Shown here one piece after another: positions 1 through 12,412 of a DNA stretch of 64,000 bases; the first letter of the stretch is position 1, and the number at the start of each line of letters is the position of its first letter. The DNA lies in NCBI GenBank assembly GCA_000827265.1, contig KN834786.1, positions 347,567 through 411,566 of the forward strand, written 5' to 3'. Source of the stretch: Collybiopsis luxurians FD-317 M1. Lineage: Eukaryota > Basidiomycota > Agaricomycetes > Agaricales > Omphalotaceae. The notes beneath the pieces were generated by a model. The model ran no database searches. It had not been told where the DNA came from and saw only the letters and a list, made by a program, of their open reading frames with translations. Position numbers and translations under genes: made by a program.

Positions 1-3000
1 TTCTGCATTCCAGATCCTGACTGTCTCATCTGAAGAACTAGATACAATTCTCTTTCCATCTGGAGAAAATGCCACTGACCGCACTGAATGAGTGTGGCCT
101 TGAAGAGGGTCTCCAATGGGAGCTCCAGTTTCTGCATTCCAGATCCTGACTGTCTTGTCTGAAGAACCAGATACAATTCTCTTTCCATCTGGAGAAAATG
201 CCACTGACCACACTTGATCACTGTGGCCTTGAAGAGGCTCTCCAATGGAGGCTCCAGTTTTTGCATTCCAGATCCTGACCATATTGTCATCACCTCCAGA
301 TACCACACTCTCTCCATTGTCAGAAATTGCTATGCTATTAATCTCTGACCCTGCATACCAAACACTCAAATTTGGCTTTTCCATTTGTCTTTTAACTATA
401 CTTCCCATTTTTAACCCTTGTTCAATTGCAGCAATATCTCTCTTCCAAAATGGCAAAATGCTTAGATACCAATGTGGAGTCATTCCATTTGCAGGACTCA
501 GCAGGAATGTTTCCACTGCTGATTTTACACTCCTAATAGTCTGTTGAAATTTTTCTTGAAGATTGGGAATCTTAAAATCTGATTAGTCTATTTATATCCC
601 CTTGTCAAATTTCTGCTTAATACACACCTTTTCAATCAAGTTCAAAATATCCATGCATTGCACCAATGTGTCATTAGCAGTTTCTTGTTCATGCTTTGAC
701 ACACGCAAAACACTCATCACTTCTACCCAGTAAACTATTTTTTCCTCCAGAAATTTCTGCAATGATATTTCCATTAAATTTGCATTATTTTTTGCATTCT
801 TCAATGTGCATTTTTCCAAGTGGTATCCCCAACTTTTACAAGCATAAACAAGAATTTGCTTAATCTTGTTATCAACAGCTGATTCAATATTTTTAACCTC
901 TTTGTCTTTCAGGAATGATGAAGGAAGACTCAGCATGTTAAATTTCAGCATCTTGTTCATGATATTCAAACATGAATTGCCCAAGAAATCATGCTGAATC
1001 ACTGGATCACAGTGTAAATCTGTTGATTTTGTTCTAAGTAAGAAATCTGAAAATGAGGCATGAAAAATATAGATTGCCTCTGCTTTTCCCACATATAGAA
1101 CTGATCCTAATGCAGCAATGAATGCTTGTGCTTGTTGAGGTGTGACATCTGTCAATTGAGCAATCACTTCACAACATACTGGGCTTCTGACAGTGATGAC
1201 AGAATGCAGAACCTTCAGAAGTTTTTCTTTTTCCTTTGGAGCATTACTCCCAATTGCTTTTTCAACAATGACACCATAGAGGCTATCCAACTCTCTAGCT
1301 TCAAGCTCTTTAGTTTGACTTGCTTCTGGCTGCAAATTGAGAACATCATTTAACCGCTGTTCCTCAAATCCATTTTCTCCACTTTTAATCCATTTGACAA
1401 TTGTTGCTGCAAAAATGAATAGCTTCCCTGATAATTTTACCAGCTCTTGTTTATGATTTTTAGTAACAAAGTCATAGCCTTCCAATGACTTAGAGAGAAA
1501 CTGAGCAATGTCACCCTCTACCAATGACTCTTCTACATTGTGTAGTGAAATCCTGAAGTCATCAGGAGCAATAACAAGATGTTTATATACAGGCTGATCA
1601 GGTCGACTTGTGAATAAGAATTTCAGCCCTGGTAGAACTCTGCCTTTAATAGCTTCAAGCATTGGCTCTAGTATTAATTGAATATTTTCACATTCATCTA
1701 GAGCATCAATGACGATTACTGGTGTCTTTCCTGTAAGTTCACTTATATTAGCTGCTTCCTTCCAGGGATCCTGTAGCAGCAACTTCATTTGTTTTTTAAT
1801 TTCTTTATCAGCAAGTGTTGGATCTTTCTGTAGCTCCCTTGAAAGAGCCTCATTAAATGTACGGGAATAGTGTGCAAGCTGATAAGCAATAGTTGGAATG
1901 ATCTTTGTGTGGTCCCGACAGTTAGGAAGTTGTCTAGAACAAAAGAATGCTCCAGCAAGAATTTGCTTTTCATCAAATGTCTTGCACAATGATTTGGCAA
2001 TGGTGCTTTTCCCTGTTCCTGCCATACCACCTATCCAATATACTTCTTTTTTAGAAGTATCAGCCCATTCTGTGATATCTTTAAGAATTTGAACCCTTGT
2101 TCCTTCAGTACATGATGGCCTCTCAATCCTGTAGTCATGAAAAGCATCTTTAGAAGGCTGGAGACCATCAAGGAAGATTTTCTACACTCTTTTCAACAAT
2201 AACATCCTATTTCACTGAACTTCTACCACCTACCTTGCTAATGTTACTAGTGTCCCTATCAATGTGGAATACAACTTTTCCCTGCAAATTGAACAAAATA
2301 AATATCATTAGTAAAGCAATGTAACTTGTGAAACATACTTGACAAGTATCAAATGCCTTTCCTATATCCCCAAAATACTTTGTAATTTCTTGGGAAATTT
2401 TCTCTGCTGAAATGAACCGACTTGACTCCCTCAGAAATTGTTTCATGCTATTTTCATCCTGCTTGGGAAAAGCTTTGTCACTGATGTGTTCCAGCTCTCT
2501 ATGAGCAGAATATAGTATCAAAATCCTCTAATAATCAAATATACACATACTGAAGCAGTGTCTTGAAGATTGCTTCCACTTCAGTAGATTCACTCTGCTT
2601 TTTATATTCTTTAACTTCTGTAACCTTGGCAGATATTTCCTTTGTCAATTTTTCAAAGCTTTCTTTATTCCCTGTTGCTTGCTTTCAAAGTATTCATCAG
2701 TAACCTAGCATTGACATAGAATTATTGCATGTTGACACTTACACGGGAGTTTTTGATCAATTTAGAGACTACTTTAAGTGCATGACTCAACGCTGGACCT
2801 GCAATTGGAATTAATGGAGCAAGTTCAGCCAGAATATCGACGGTTGTTTCTGTAACAACACCAGCAGTTTGTCCAGCTCGGTACGCAGTGGAAGTCTTTG
2901 GTTGACTTTGCTCTTCAGGTGAGGCCTGCTGACTACTATGAAGGCCAGAATCTTGAGTGCTTCCTGCAATAGGTTCAGACAGCACAGCAACATTTGATAC

Positions 3001-3114
3001 AGAGCCTTGGGGACTGTAGGAATCTTGCACACTGGCATTACCCGATGCAGGTGTACTTCCAGGAGTATTAGTTTTCTTATTTTTACGATGCAAAAGTTTG
3101 CGAATCTTTTTCAT
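1..3114 (-). CDS. NACHT-WD40 NLR (STAND) protein, copy A, C-terminus beyond the window edge
   Basis: STAND-class NTPase of the fungal NLR type, probably a non-self recognition receptor. Read on the minus strand it starts at ATG 3114 (MKKIRKLLHRK), followed by a Ser/Thr-rich stretch and a helical segment (exon 1 to about 2750), then short exons to about 2200. The NACHT exon runs from about 2170 to 660, with P-loop GGMAGTGKST, Walker B VIVIDALDEC and FTSRPD. A 57-nt phase-0 intron (GTGTGT donor, ctaat branch, ttttaag acceptor) removes in-frame TAA codons near 580-594 and joins NACHT to the WD40 part. WD40 blades (SVAFSPDGKRIVSGSSDKTV type) fill 1-300 and continue off the edge. It is closely similar to the gene at 12413-17502 throughout. 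The N-terminal helices could be a HeLo/MLKL-like domain, which is inference. Seen: motifs and duplication. Inferred: immune role. Confidence 0.85.
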
Positions 3115-4175
3115 GTTGTATCTCTTACCGGAAAATGTTTTATCAAATGTCAAGACACAGTTTACAATTTGCATATCACTTACGGAATGATAAACAGAGC
3201 GGCCAACTAGGACAAAACGTTGTTGGTGGGGATCATCTGCGTATCTTGGAACCCTTTATATACTCGTGAAATGGTTTATCGGTTTCCATGCGGCTTACAG
3301 CTATCAAGCCTGATGGCACTGGTATTCGATGGTCAAGTGAACCTAGTTTGACAGCCGGTATGTACTAGACCTTCTACACGAGGACAAGTCATATATATAT
3401 AAATATAGTCGTACTTGGTCTCACCCCACTCATTCTCCTCGGCCTCTTCCGCTCGGACACTTAGGCTCGAGCTCTAGCATTCCAATGATCTCCAGGGCAA
3501 AATACAGGTTGCGTGAGATAAGGCTAGATTGTAAAGCTTTCCATCATCGCCGCCGCCAGTGCTGGACAACACCATATTTCCTCTGTTTCGCTAAATGCAT
3601 GGCATCATAACGTGTCCACATCCCTGGATTCAAACCGCGGGAATGAACGATTTGGGTCAGGTTGACAGCCTGAGGAGAGTATTCCTGTGCAACGTGAGAG
3701 TAATGAGGAGAAGAAGACTTGGAACAGTAAAAAGTGTAAGATCTCTGTACAGCATCGATCCAATGAACCTTCCAAGCACCTCGAACGCCTTCACTCCATA
3801 AGGATGCACTTGATGCTAAACTTCGCCAGCCTTTCATCAATCACCGTTTTACAGAAAAGTTAATCATTCAAATAGGGCACGTCGAATCACCCGTTCCAAA
3901 ATTCACCATCACCTGCCATCTGCCATCTGCCTGCCATCATGATCAAGGAAGCGTATCGCGCATTTGTTTGTCGCCGGGTCTGGCGGGAGCAGGAGGATCG
4001 ATTACGAGGTGAAGCGGAGAACAGACGGCGATCGGATACGAGAATGGCGGAAGTAGAAAGGTGTTATGTATGCAAAGAAGAAAAGCTGTGTGCACAAGCC
4101 ATATATCACTCTATCATCGTCGGCAAGTGCTAAGCGCTAAGCTAGCGGCAAACCATCCTGTGCGGCTGTGGATGT
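3115..4175. repeat. Upstream flank of NLR copy A, duplicated at about 17503-18600
   Basis: Non-coding DNA that aligns over about 1 kb with the upstream flank of the second NLR. Shared stretches include the tails at 3190-3260 and 17590-17660 and the ends at about 4141-4170 and 18558-18592. Short minus-strand ORFs in the two copies (3544-3840 and 17979-18245) start alike but lose frame relative to each other, so they are not supported as genes. Homology stops near 4175, close to where a transposon-like element begins in the other copy. Confidence 0.6.
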
Positions 4176-5914
4176 CGGGAGTATGCGCGTACCGCACAAC
4201 CCTTACCACCATTTATACTCTGAACCTTACAATCCCTCTCCTTGTTCTTTTAGCTGATACAGAAAACAACACCTTGTCCGAACCCATATCATCCCTATAT
4301 CATGTTAAAACTCACTGGCACATCATTCTCATCACTACAAAAAACATACGGGCCAGCAGACGCGTGATTCTTTTGACGCGTTGCGGTTCAAAGTACTTTA
4401 TTCCCCGAATGACTGCTTTGTAGAGCACGAATAGCACGTTTCCTTGTGCGGTGCTGCTGGATCTCGCGGAAAGTTTGAATGAGATGCTTGTGAGTGGCGG
4501 TTGTTCGGTTTACGTTGATCGATTATTTGGAACTGAATTTAGAAAATGGTCAACTCACCTGGAGAATGATGACTTGGCTGTGGATTAAGACGGACGTGGC
4601 GGATACCACGCCTCAGTCGTTTGTTTTTCGATGGAGAGAAAGCTTTCGAGAGCTAGACGGATAGCGACTTTACATGCGGCACTAGGTATGTGCCTTGAAT
4701 CTTTCAGACTTGTTCCACCTAACTCAGCTCGCAGAAACGTCGCCGATATATGGTCCTCGAAAAATATCATGCCTGACCTGCTGTCGACTGCAAATTCGAC
4801 ATCACGGACTCCCGAAGATGACGAAAGAGTGCCACTGGCGCCTCAGTCAGTGATTCCTTCAAGCTCGTCAACGCTTCTATCTACTATCGGGCATCTTATT
4901 CTACTTGATTTACTCGATTTCAAAGATTCTGGCACCATGAGATATTTCAACGTTTCATCCTTTTCGGAAGTTCTCAATCTGTGGCTTCTGTCCTTTACGA
5001 GTTTCGTTAGGATACCGCTTTACAATTCAAACTGCTCAAGAACACCGGAAGCAACATGGGTGCGGTGGACGGTACAGATTTGGATTGTTCCTTGTGCACG
5101 TTTACCTGCGATTCTGATTTCTTCCTTTGTATAGACTAATCCGTGTCATCTATGACCTGCCGATCCTATTCCCACCCTATACCTCTAGCATCCGCCTCTG
5201 CAAATGTAGGATAGATGGACGATCACGTTCCGTACTTGAAAAGGATTGTACCTGAGAACTATTTGAGGCGAGTGTTGCTCGGTTGTCTTTTTGTGTGTCC
5301 CTTCCCTAACCCCGCATGCATGGACGGACAGTATGGCATACGTTGGAGGACGACACGTCAGCATTGGATAACATAGATGGGATATGAGGGTATGAATGTG
5401 TAGAGTTCAGGATTCAATTCGATTCGATTCTCTTGACGGATATGGACCATCACGGGTCATGGTTATGCATGGCTCTCCGACGGATTCACTCCCTCGCAAT
5501 TGCACAAACCGTAGGCGAACTTCTTTAGTGGGAAGGGCTGTAGCTGGTGCGATTACAGGTGCGTAATTTTGCTGTTCCATTCAATATACACTTTCTCATC
5601 TTCTTTCACGTAGGATGCCTCGTACCTATCGCGGCTCGCAGGCGACGGCGCATGAGAACTGATCGGGGTCCAAGCCCAAGAGTGGGACATTAAAGCCAAC
5701 ATTTCTGCTCCCGGTACCGGCGTAATGGCACTGTTTGGAGCGGAAGCAGGGTACCAGGTTGGGAGACCTGTTGGGGGCCTAGCGGTGCGGAGTATTATTA
5801 GGGGAATATCTTGTATAGTAATCAAGCCTCCGAAGGGGTTGTCATTGTTAAACGACCTCAATTTGCACCGAAAAGATACAGTGTATAATTCCGATATTGT
5901 CTGCTGGCTAACAG
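4176..5914. other. No clear gene; decayed coding-like stretch at 4586-5131
   Basis: No family was recognised. Between 4586 and 5131 both strands are unusually open. The plus strand has a 167-codon ATG frame (4631-5134). The minus strand has about 180 codons in one frame broken by only two stops. This suggests the remains of a gene, but neither translation shows a motif I can name. The rest (5135-5914) shows nothing clear. Confidence 0.3.
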
Positions 5915-6593
5915 TATACTGCTGAAGCTAATGCTGCTGCTGTTTGCAGCGGTGGGGGATTGTTTACCGTTGGCCATGGCTGCAGTTGTCGTGGGGTACG
6001 AAGAGCACCACTTGATGTCCTCGTGCCTTCACTTGCCTTGGTCTCGGTAGACTGGCGGGGAGCACAAGCGAAGTTGTGCATGGGATGAATGAGAATAATC
6101 CAAATGAATACTACGTCCGTCGAAGTTCCGCTGTTAAAGGCTCCATCGCCCAAGTCAATCATTTCTAGCGCCTTCAGAAAATCAGAGGCGGTTACCATGC
6201 ATCTATGTTGCTTAGATTGGGCGACGTCGTGTGCACTACATGGCTAATAGAAACTGTCAGGTGAAGGTGCGTTGGATAGATGAAAATCGGCTTGCCAGCT
6301 GGATTCCGGCTGAAGGCCAGGAAAACATGTCAAATGCGTCAAAGACGGGCCCAGATAGTTGATCAACACCGTACGCGTCGAGCCTTTCACCCTATTCTAC
6401 AGTTTTGTGTCATTCAAAACCTACAAAGGGTCATAAAAGTTTTGGGAAAAAGAGAAATGAGAGAAGGAAACAGAGCGTAACGCTGATATATTTAGTAGCT
6501 CGAAATAGGGAGTTTAAAACTGTTGATAACTTCAAAGACAAGATTTTGTTGTTGTCGAGCAGATAATGCCCCAGGGTTTTCTTTGCGCGAAAT
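5915..6593 (-). pseudogene. Broken copy of DNA polymerase epsilon subunit D (DPB4/POLE3-like)
   Basis: Decayed paralogue of the intact gene at 23736-24903. The region matching exon 1 (6593 down to about 6490) keeps the KENPGALSA...QQQ pattern, but the start ATG has become ATT (6591-6593) and a stop follows after the LPISSY stretch. The second exon is disrupted. The histone-fold end survives near 6120-6195 as ASDFLKALEMIDLGD. The Ser/Ala-rich segment is still alignable down to about 5915, beyond which homology fades and the acidic tail is missing. It cannot give a functional subunit. It marks the right end of duplication copy A. The assignment is strong because the functional copy is in the same window. 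Confidence 0.85.
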
Positions 6594-6974
6594 AATAAAG
6601 TTGAAGGTACCAAGGCCGTACTCGTAGCTCGCTAGTAGCACAGTATCCCTCAAACTGAGTGTTGACCGAAGGGTACCATTCCATGGCCATGTTAACGTCA
6701 GCGCAGAATCTACTACGTTTGCTCAGTCAGAAGATAACTATGGCGTATTCATAGTGGTCGATGAACGCGTATAAAATCAAGAAGTTGTGTGCTGGGCACG
6801 TGCACGTGTATCGCGATTGAATTTGTATCAGTTAATTTTAAGCCTCTTTACCTTCTTCTTCCCACTTCGTTCCCTACAGGCAAAGTACTTGCCGGCTTAC
6901 GACCATTTAGCTCGCCCGGTTTTGTACGATACAGGCCTTGCGCATGCCATATAATCCTTCGATTATCTCGTCGA

Positions 6975-9279
6975 ATGCCCTCTCAAGACTCCGAAACCAC
7001 ACCCCTTCTACAGAGCACTCATGGTGAATCACAGGAGGGCCCAGTAGCTGGCAGAGACGCCTTGCGTGCAGATGAACAGGATTGTGCGTCACAAACATCA
7101 GCATCGCAGTTCTACCAAACCAATGTGGAACGCCAGTAAGCCACGGCCAAACTTTCGACAACGTTCCTCAGGCCAAACGTCAATTGGGTCAGTGAGGAAT
7201 TCCGTGGCCTGACTTGGGGATATTGATATTCGGCCTAGGACTGTTTAGTTCCTTCTTCCTAGTCTTTAATCACGTCATTGGGACTGGGTAAGCCTTTGTC
7301 AGTCAAGCTATTCAGCTTCTCATCGATATTTTCTTCGGATGTACGCAGAATCTTCGCTACTCCCAGCGTAATCCTTCGTACATCCGGCAGTGTGGGCGTC
7401 TCGCTCATAATGTGGATCCTTGGAGCCCTTATTGCAGCAATGGGCACTGCCGTCTACATCGAGCTTGGGACCGTAAGTGATATGCAATCGGTCTTGACTC
7501 TTCATCTGCTTACTATGGCAGGTTCAAGGGACTTCCTCGAAGTGGGGGAGAAAAGAATTATCTTGAGTTTATATATCGAAAGCCAGAGTTTCTGGTGACT
7601 TGTGCATATTCAATATACGCCGTCATCGCCGTAAGCTTTCTGTCGCTGAACATTGATTCATGAATTCACGGAATTGAATTTAAAGGGTTCGGCTGGTGCG
7701 AATAGTGTCGTGTTCGGGGAATGTAGGTCATCCTGAAATATCGAAACCATCTTCCAACATCCCTATTCTAGATGTAATCCATGCATTGGGAAAAGAACTA
7801 TCTCGGTACAACACTCGGTTCGTTGCCTTCCTCTGTTTAACCTTCATCCTACTGCTCCATGGGTCATTGGTGAAGTGGGGTCTACGTCTCCAAAACTCTC
7901 TCGCCATGTTTAAATTGGTTGTCCTCTCTGCAATCGCCCTATCTGGACTACTGAGTCTCGCCGGTGTAGACGGTTTCGCAGTCCGGCCAGATTACGAAGT
8001 TCCCAATAACTTTCAATGGAATAAAATGTGGGAGGGAAGTCGAAGTGATGCAAATTCCTTTGTGACTGGATTGTATAATGTTATCTGGTATGTGACTTCA
8101 TACTTCGAGTGATCCTGTTGTTTATATGATCCGCAAGGTCTTTTGTCGGGTACTCTACAGCCAATTACGCCCTCTCTGAAATTCGCGACCCACTGCGGAC
8201 GATCAAGCGCGCGGTGCCTTTGGCCATGTTGGCCGTCATCGCTGTGTATATGTTTATCAATATAGCTTACTTTGCCGTTGTATCGAAAAACGACATCTTG
8301 GGCAGTAAACGCATCGTGGCGTAAATCTTAACCTGTTTTGCTTCATTCTTTCAGGGTTGATACTTCCTCTGATAGTGCCCTCTTCTTCCGCAATTTGTTT
8401 GGTGAGAAGATGGAACGAGTGAGTATCCTTGAGTTTGCTATCATTGAGTTGCCATTGACCGTGCCTCGTTGCAGGCACTGAGTGTGTTTATCGCGCTATC
8501 GACTTTGGGCAACCTCCTTTCTTCGCAGTTCAGTCATGGCCGAGGTATGCACTGTCCTCCCGTTCTCTTTTCCCTTCTCGATTGAACCCTTCATTCAGTG
8601 GTTCAAGAACTCGGCCGAGAAGGCCTCCTCCCCTTCTCCGCCTTCTTCGCGTCGAACAGACCATTCGGCGCCCCACTCGCCGGGCTATTCACGCAATACC
8701 TTGTATCGGTTGCGTTCGTTATTCTTCCTCCTCCTGGTGACGCGTATCTCTTCATAATCAGCTGTAAGCACATCCACTTCTGTGTGCCTGCAAGAACCCA
8801 ACTTATTCACCTGATCCTGATGTTCAGTATGCTCCTACTGCGCCGCTCTAATCAACACGCTTGTATCCTTTGGATTACTTTTACTCTACACATCATATTT
8901 GAGAGCGTACAATTGGAATCCACCATTCCATGCGCCTAAATTTGTTATTGTGTTGTTCGCAATATCGAACATATTCTTGGTAACAGTGCCTCTTATCCCT
9001 CCGGCGTCGGGATCAAGGACGTACGAGCATTTGCCGTATTGGGTAAGTTGATTTTTTCTTCTTTCTTTTTAATTCTCGATGCTGACCTGGATGATTTTAT
9101 TTTATCATTAGTCTCACGCCGTTGTTGCGTTCTTGGTATCGGCGATAGGAATAGCGTATTGGTTCTTTTGGGTCAAATGGCTTCCAAAGAGGAAGGGGTA
9201 TCGTTTGGTGAGAGAGTCGGTGCTTCAGGAGGATGGAATCTCGAGATTGGTGTATCGGAAGGTGCCGCTGATATTGTGA
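6975..9279 (+). CDS. LAT/MUP1-type amino-acid permease
   Basis: Polytopic plasma-membrane amino-acid transporter of the APC superfamily, closest in layout to fungal LAT-type and high-affinity methionine permeases (MUP1 group). ATG at 6975 opens a hydrophilic N-tail (SQDSETTPLLQ). After splicing, the exons read TSGSVGVSLIMWILGA (TM), GLPRSGGEKNYLEFIYRKPEF (the family motif after TM2), ALGKELSRYNTRFVAFLCL, NVIWSFVGYSTANYALSEIRDP and NLLSSQFSHGRVVQELGREG. Several further TM segments follow, then a charged C-tail ending at TGA 9277-9279. At least seven short introns are needed, and every exon junction keeps the frame, so the gene looks intact. It lies on plus between the two NLR duplication copies and has no second copy here. 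Substrate cannot be told from sequence; methionine or large neutral amino acids are plausible. Confidence 0.85.
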
Positions 9280-12200
9280 ATTCTTGTATATATGGTCTGT
9301 GCAGTATAGACAAAGTGGCTCCTCCAGCCTGGACATAATTTTTCCAGTCATACAATGAAGTGTTTGTTCGATATCCACATCAGGAAAAGCAAATTTGTAT
9401 CGTGGTGGTTGTGTTGAATTCAGGCCGCTGGATTAATGCCTCTGGAAGGTCGAGGCAGCACGATGGCCATTGCGACACAAGCCTCCCTCTTATATTTCGA
9501 GTGTACATATTGCACACTGGCAACCTTGAATACAAGGTCCTAGTTCAGAGGGTTTTTCTCCTTTTTTTTCACAAATCCAATGGTTCATCAATGATAATGA
9601 CCCCCCAAACATCATTTAGTTACATAGAGGACTGGTAGAACTCAAGTTAGAAGAACTCTATGTATTAATAGAATTGCTGTCAGACATAGTTTCTCCATGT
9701 CAATAGATAATGGGGGAATTCACATCAACTGGCATTGCATACATGGCAGTAGAGACCAGTGCACCAGTCCCAAATAGAAAATGAGAATGGTTGAACTTAT
9801 GAAGCTCATGGTTTCACAGTAAAGGACTTGTGTGTGATTAGGAATGAAAAGAAAAATGGTCAATTTTTTGGACCAGCAAATTTGAGGGGCAACTGAGACC
9901 AGTAGTTTCTAGTGTCATTGGCTTTCTGAAGGCTCTTTAACTTTGCCCTGAACAACAACATCTGGAAAACTACCTTCAGCCCAGGCAATCTAGAAACTCT
10001 TTCAGGCTGTCCAGAGATATGGCCAAATCCTAGGGTATCTCAGATATTCTGGGCAACCTAGGTTACCTGGGCAGCCCAGGATTTGGCTTGCATCCCTGGC
10101 TCCCTGGGACTCCTTGAGCCAACCTCAAATAGCTCTGAGTCTCTTTTGGGCTGTTCACATGCCTCAGACCTGCTTAAAAGGCTAAAGTGATTCCAACACC
10201 ATTAATTACATAGATTGTTCACTTTCGGACCAAGACTACAATAGAAACATCCACTCTTTGCATCTTAATAATTCAATCCAGAGTTTTGGCATGAATTGTA
10301 GTACCAAGTATGAATCATCAGTTGCACTACTTAGTACCCACAAAGTTTATTGCCGTGCGCACGAATTACAGACTCCGGGTCAGAGAGATAACCAATGGAA
10401 ATTATCATCTACTACTGTCTACCTTTTGCTAGTCACAGCCTGCCCCAGAGCTTTGTCTGGAGTGCGAAGTTGAAATTTTGGAGGCCAACTGGAACAGAAA
10501 TTTCCTGATTTCAAGTAATAGCTCATGACTGGCATTGGGAGGGGGGATCCATGCAAAGAAAGTAGCATGGGTACCAGGCAGCTCAAAATTCATGGCGCCT
10601 GGCCACATATTCCGACAATACCAACATATACCAAAGCACTTTTTTCCCACGCCAATTGAAATAGAATGAATCTAAAGGTAAAAGTGAGGAGACAATAGTT
10701 TACAGATTTTAGTACTTACTGCAAACGAAGGGTCTTTTTGTACTTGCATCACACACCAGGACATCAAGGCTACTTCAGTGTGGACAGAAGCATTTCTTGC
10801 TCTCTCTGCTGTTCCTTCAATGTCGTCGGAGGTCCAAGGATGATCTGGCTTGAGTTTCGTAAGAATAGCTTCAACCTCATGGTCAGAAATAGTGAAGGGG
10901 AGGCACAGCTGATAGCCCAAGGACCTGTGTTGAACACAGGTCCTTTAGGGAAAATTTTTGTGAAAAGTGTAAGCAGCATTTGTAAAAAGGATTTTTCCTG
11001 ATTTGACCCTTCAGTTGGAATTTGGTGGGGACTTGACCTGGCAACCAAAGTTGGAGCTCTTTGAGAGGGCAATGTTACGGATGTTCATTGTTGCATTAGA
11101 TTTAAAGTAAAGTTGATCTAGTAGGTTCATTTTGCCATTGTGGGCAACAAAATGTAGAATCTGGCAAAGGGTGGCACCACAGCATTGGAGGTTATTTTTT
11201 TCACAGTGTCATCAAATGAAGGCTAATGGGTAGCATACAGTTGTCAACTGCATGTAGGTAGTTGTTGCCATAAAGTTACAAGTACATCCAGTGGTAACCA
11301 GTCAGAAGCCAATAGCCTATATGATGCTGTCCCAAGGTTCAGAGACTCAGAAGTTATAACCCTCAAAGTGCAGTGGCAGCCAATGCAACTTTTTTCCAGT
11401 GATAGCAATCAAAATAGGTGCTGGTAGAGACTAATACAGTTTCAAGCAGTTCTGGACTAATTTAACCACTGTGCCTCATTCTGCTCAGAGTTCTGGGCCC
11501 ATTAGAGCTTATTAGCCACACATCTCAAAATGATTTAGAAGACTGAGGTTGGTACATTTTGAGATAGAATTTGAGTCAAAAAATGTGTTAGGCCCCATCA
11601 ACCTTTTTTGTATTTTCTCCTTCCTCATATACTTGACCTTGCTACCAAGAGCAAACTGCATAGCCCATAATCATATTGTTCACATATAAAACCAATTCCT
11701 TGACATATTGACATCTCATGTAACCCCGAGATTCTGAACTGTTCTTACCGCCAATCTATATAGTTATGAAACACCCCTACCGTATATAACCTCACAGGCA
11801 GGTCCGAGGGGCTCATTTGGAATTACCTTGAACTACCGTCTATCATCTAGCTGCTATCTCATTTTGCTTCTCTCTTGTATTCACTTTTTGTACATCTCCA
11901 ATATAAATATTGATTCTGTTTAGCATTGTTCAGACCTCCAGTAAGCTCCATTTTGATACTCTTGAACCCATGCAGCTCCAAAATTGTACCAACAACTTCG
12001 TCGCTGCCTCTATCTTCATTTTGCTGATACTTACTGCCTATTGGGGGTTACTTACCCACATTCGGTCACTTCCATGTCTAGTCCATGCAATTCTCACATC
12101 CAAATGCAGTTGTTGAGCCCTTTGCAGCTAGTTCTTATATGCTGGTTCTCATGGAACCCTACTACCAGACTATGACAGTGAAACTCAATGTAATTACCTA

Positions 12201-12412
12201 TCTGACCTACACTGTCCGACTTCTCTCATACTCATCTTAGCCCTAAACTCTAGCCCCCTTAACCCATAACCTTTTGTGCTTCACATGAGCAGCCTCTACT
12301 ACATACCCTAACCTTAACCTTCTGAGACTTCACACAAGAGCCCAATCCTAAACCATAAACCTGAATTCATCCTGTTTGGCAGTGTTCATATGGCTAGCAG
12401 AACTAGCCAGAT
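9280..12412. repeat. About 3.1 kb of non-coding repeat-like DNA
   Basis: No credible gene. Short ORFs at 10258-11072 overlap on both strands without a recognisable domain. At 10000-10140 the sequence is full of short inverted CCTGG/CCCAGG words. A similar stretch, including the word ggctccNtgggac followed by tgag and a related A-rich run, occurs at 51590-51790, so both belong to one diverged repeat family. A 27-nt near-perfect palindrome sits at 10919-10945. At 12230-12360 there are imperfect CCCTAA/CCTTAACC words. Confidence 0.5.

Noticed and set aside
245..547. Plus-strand ORF (100 aa) and its twin at 14624-14926
   Set aside because: Antisense shadow of the WD40/linker coding region on the minus strand; both twins exist only because the genes are duplicated.
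3544..3840. Minus-strand ORF with a similar beginning at 17979-18245
   Set aside because: The two copies share DNA but not reading frame, so the similarity comes from duplicated non-coding flank.
10258..11072. Overlapping short ORFs on both strands
   Set aside because: No domain, no consistent splicing and surrounded by repeat-like DNA; not supported as a gene.
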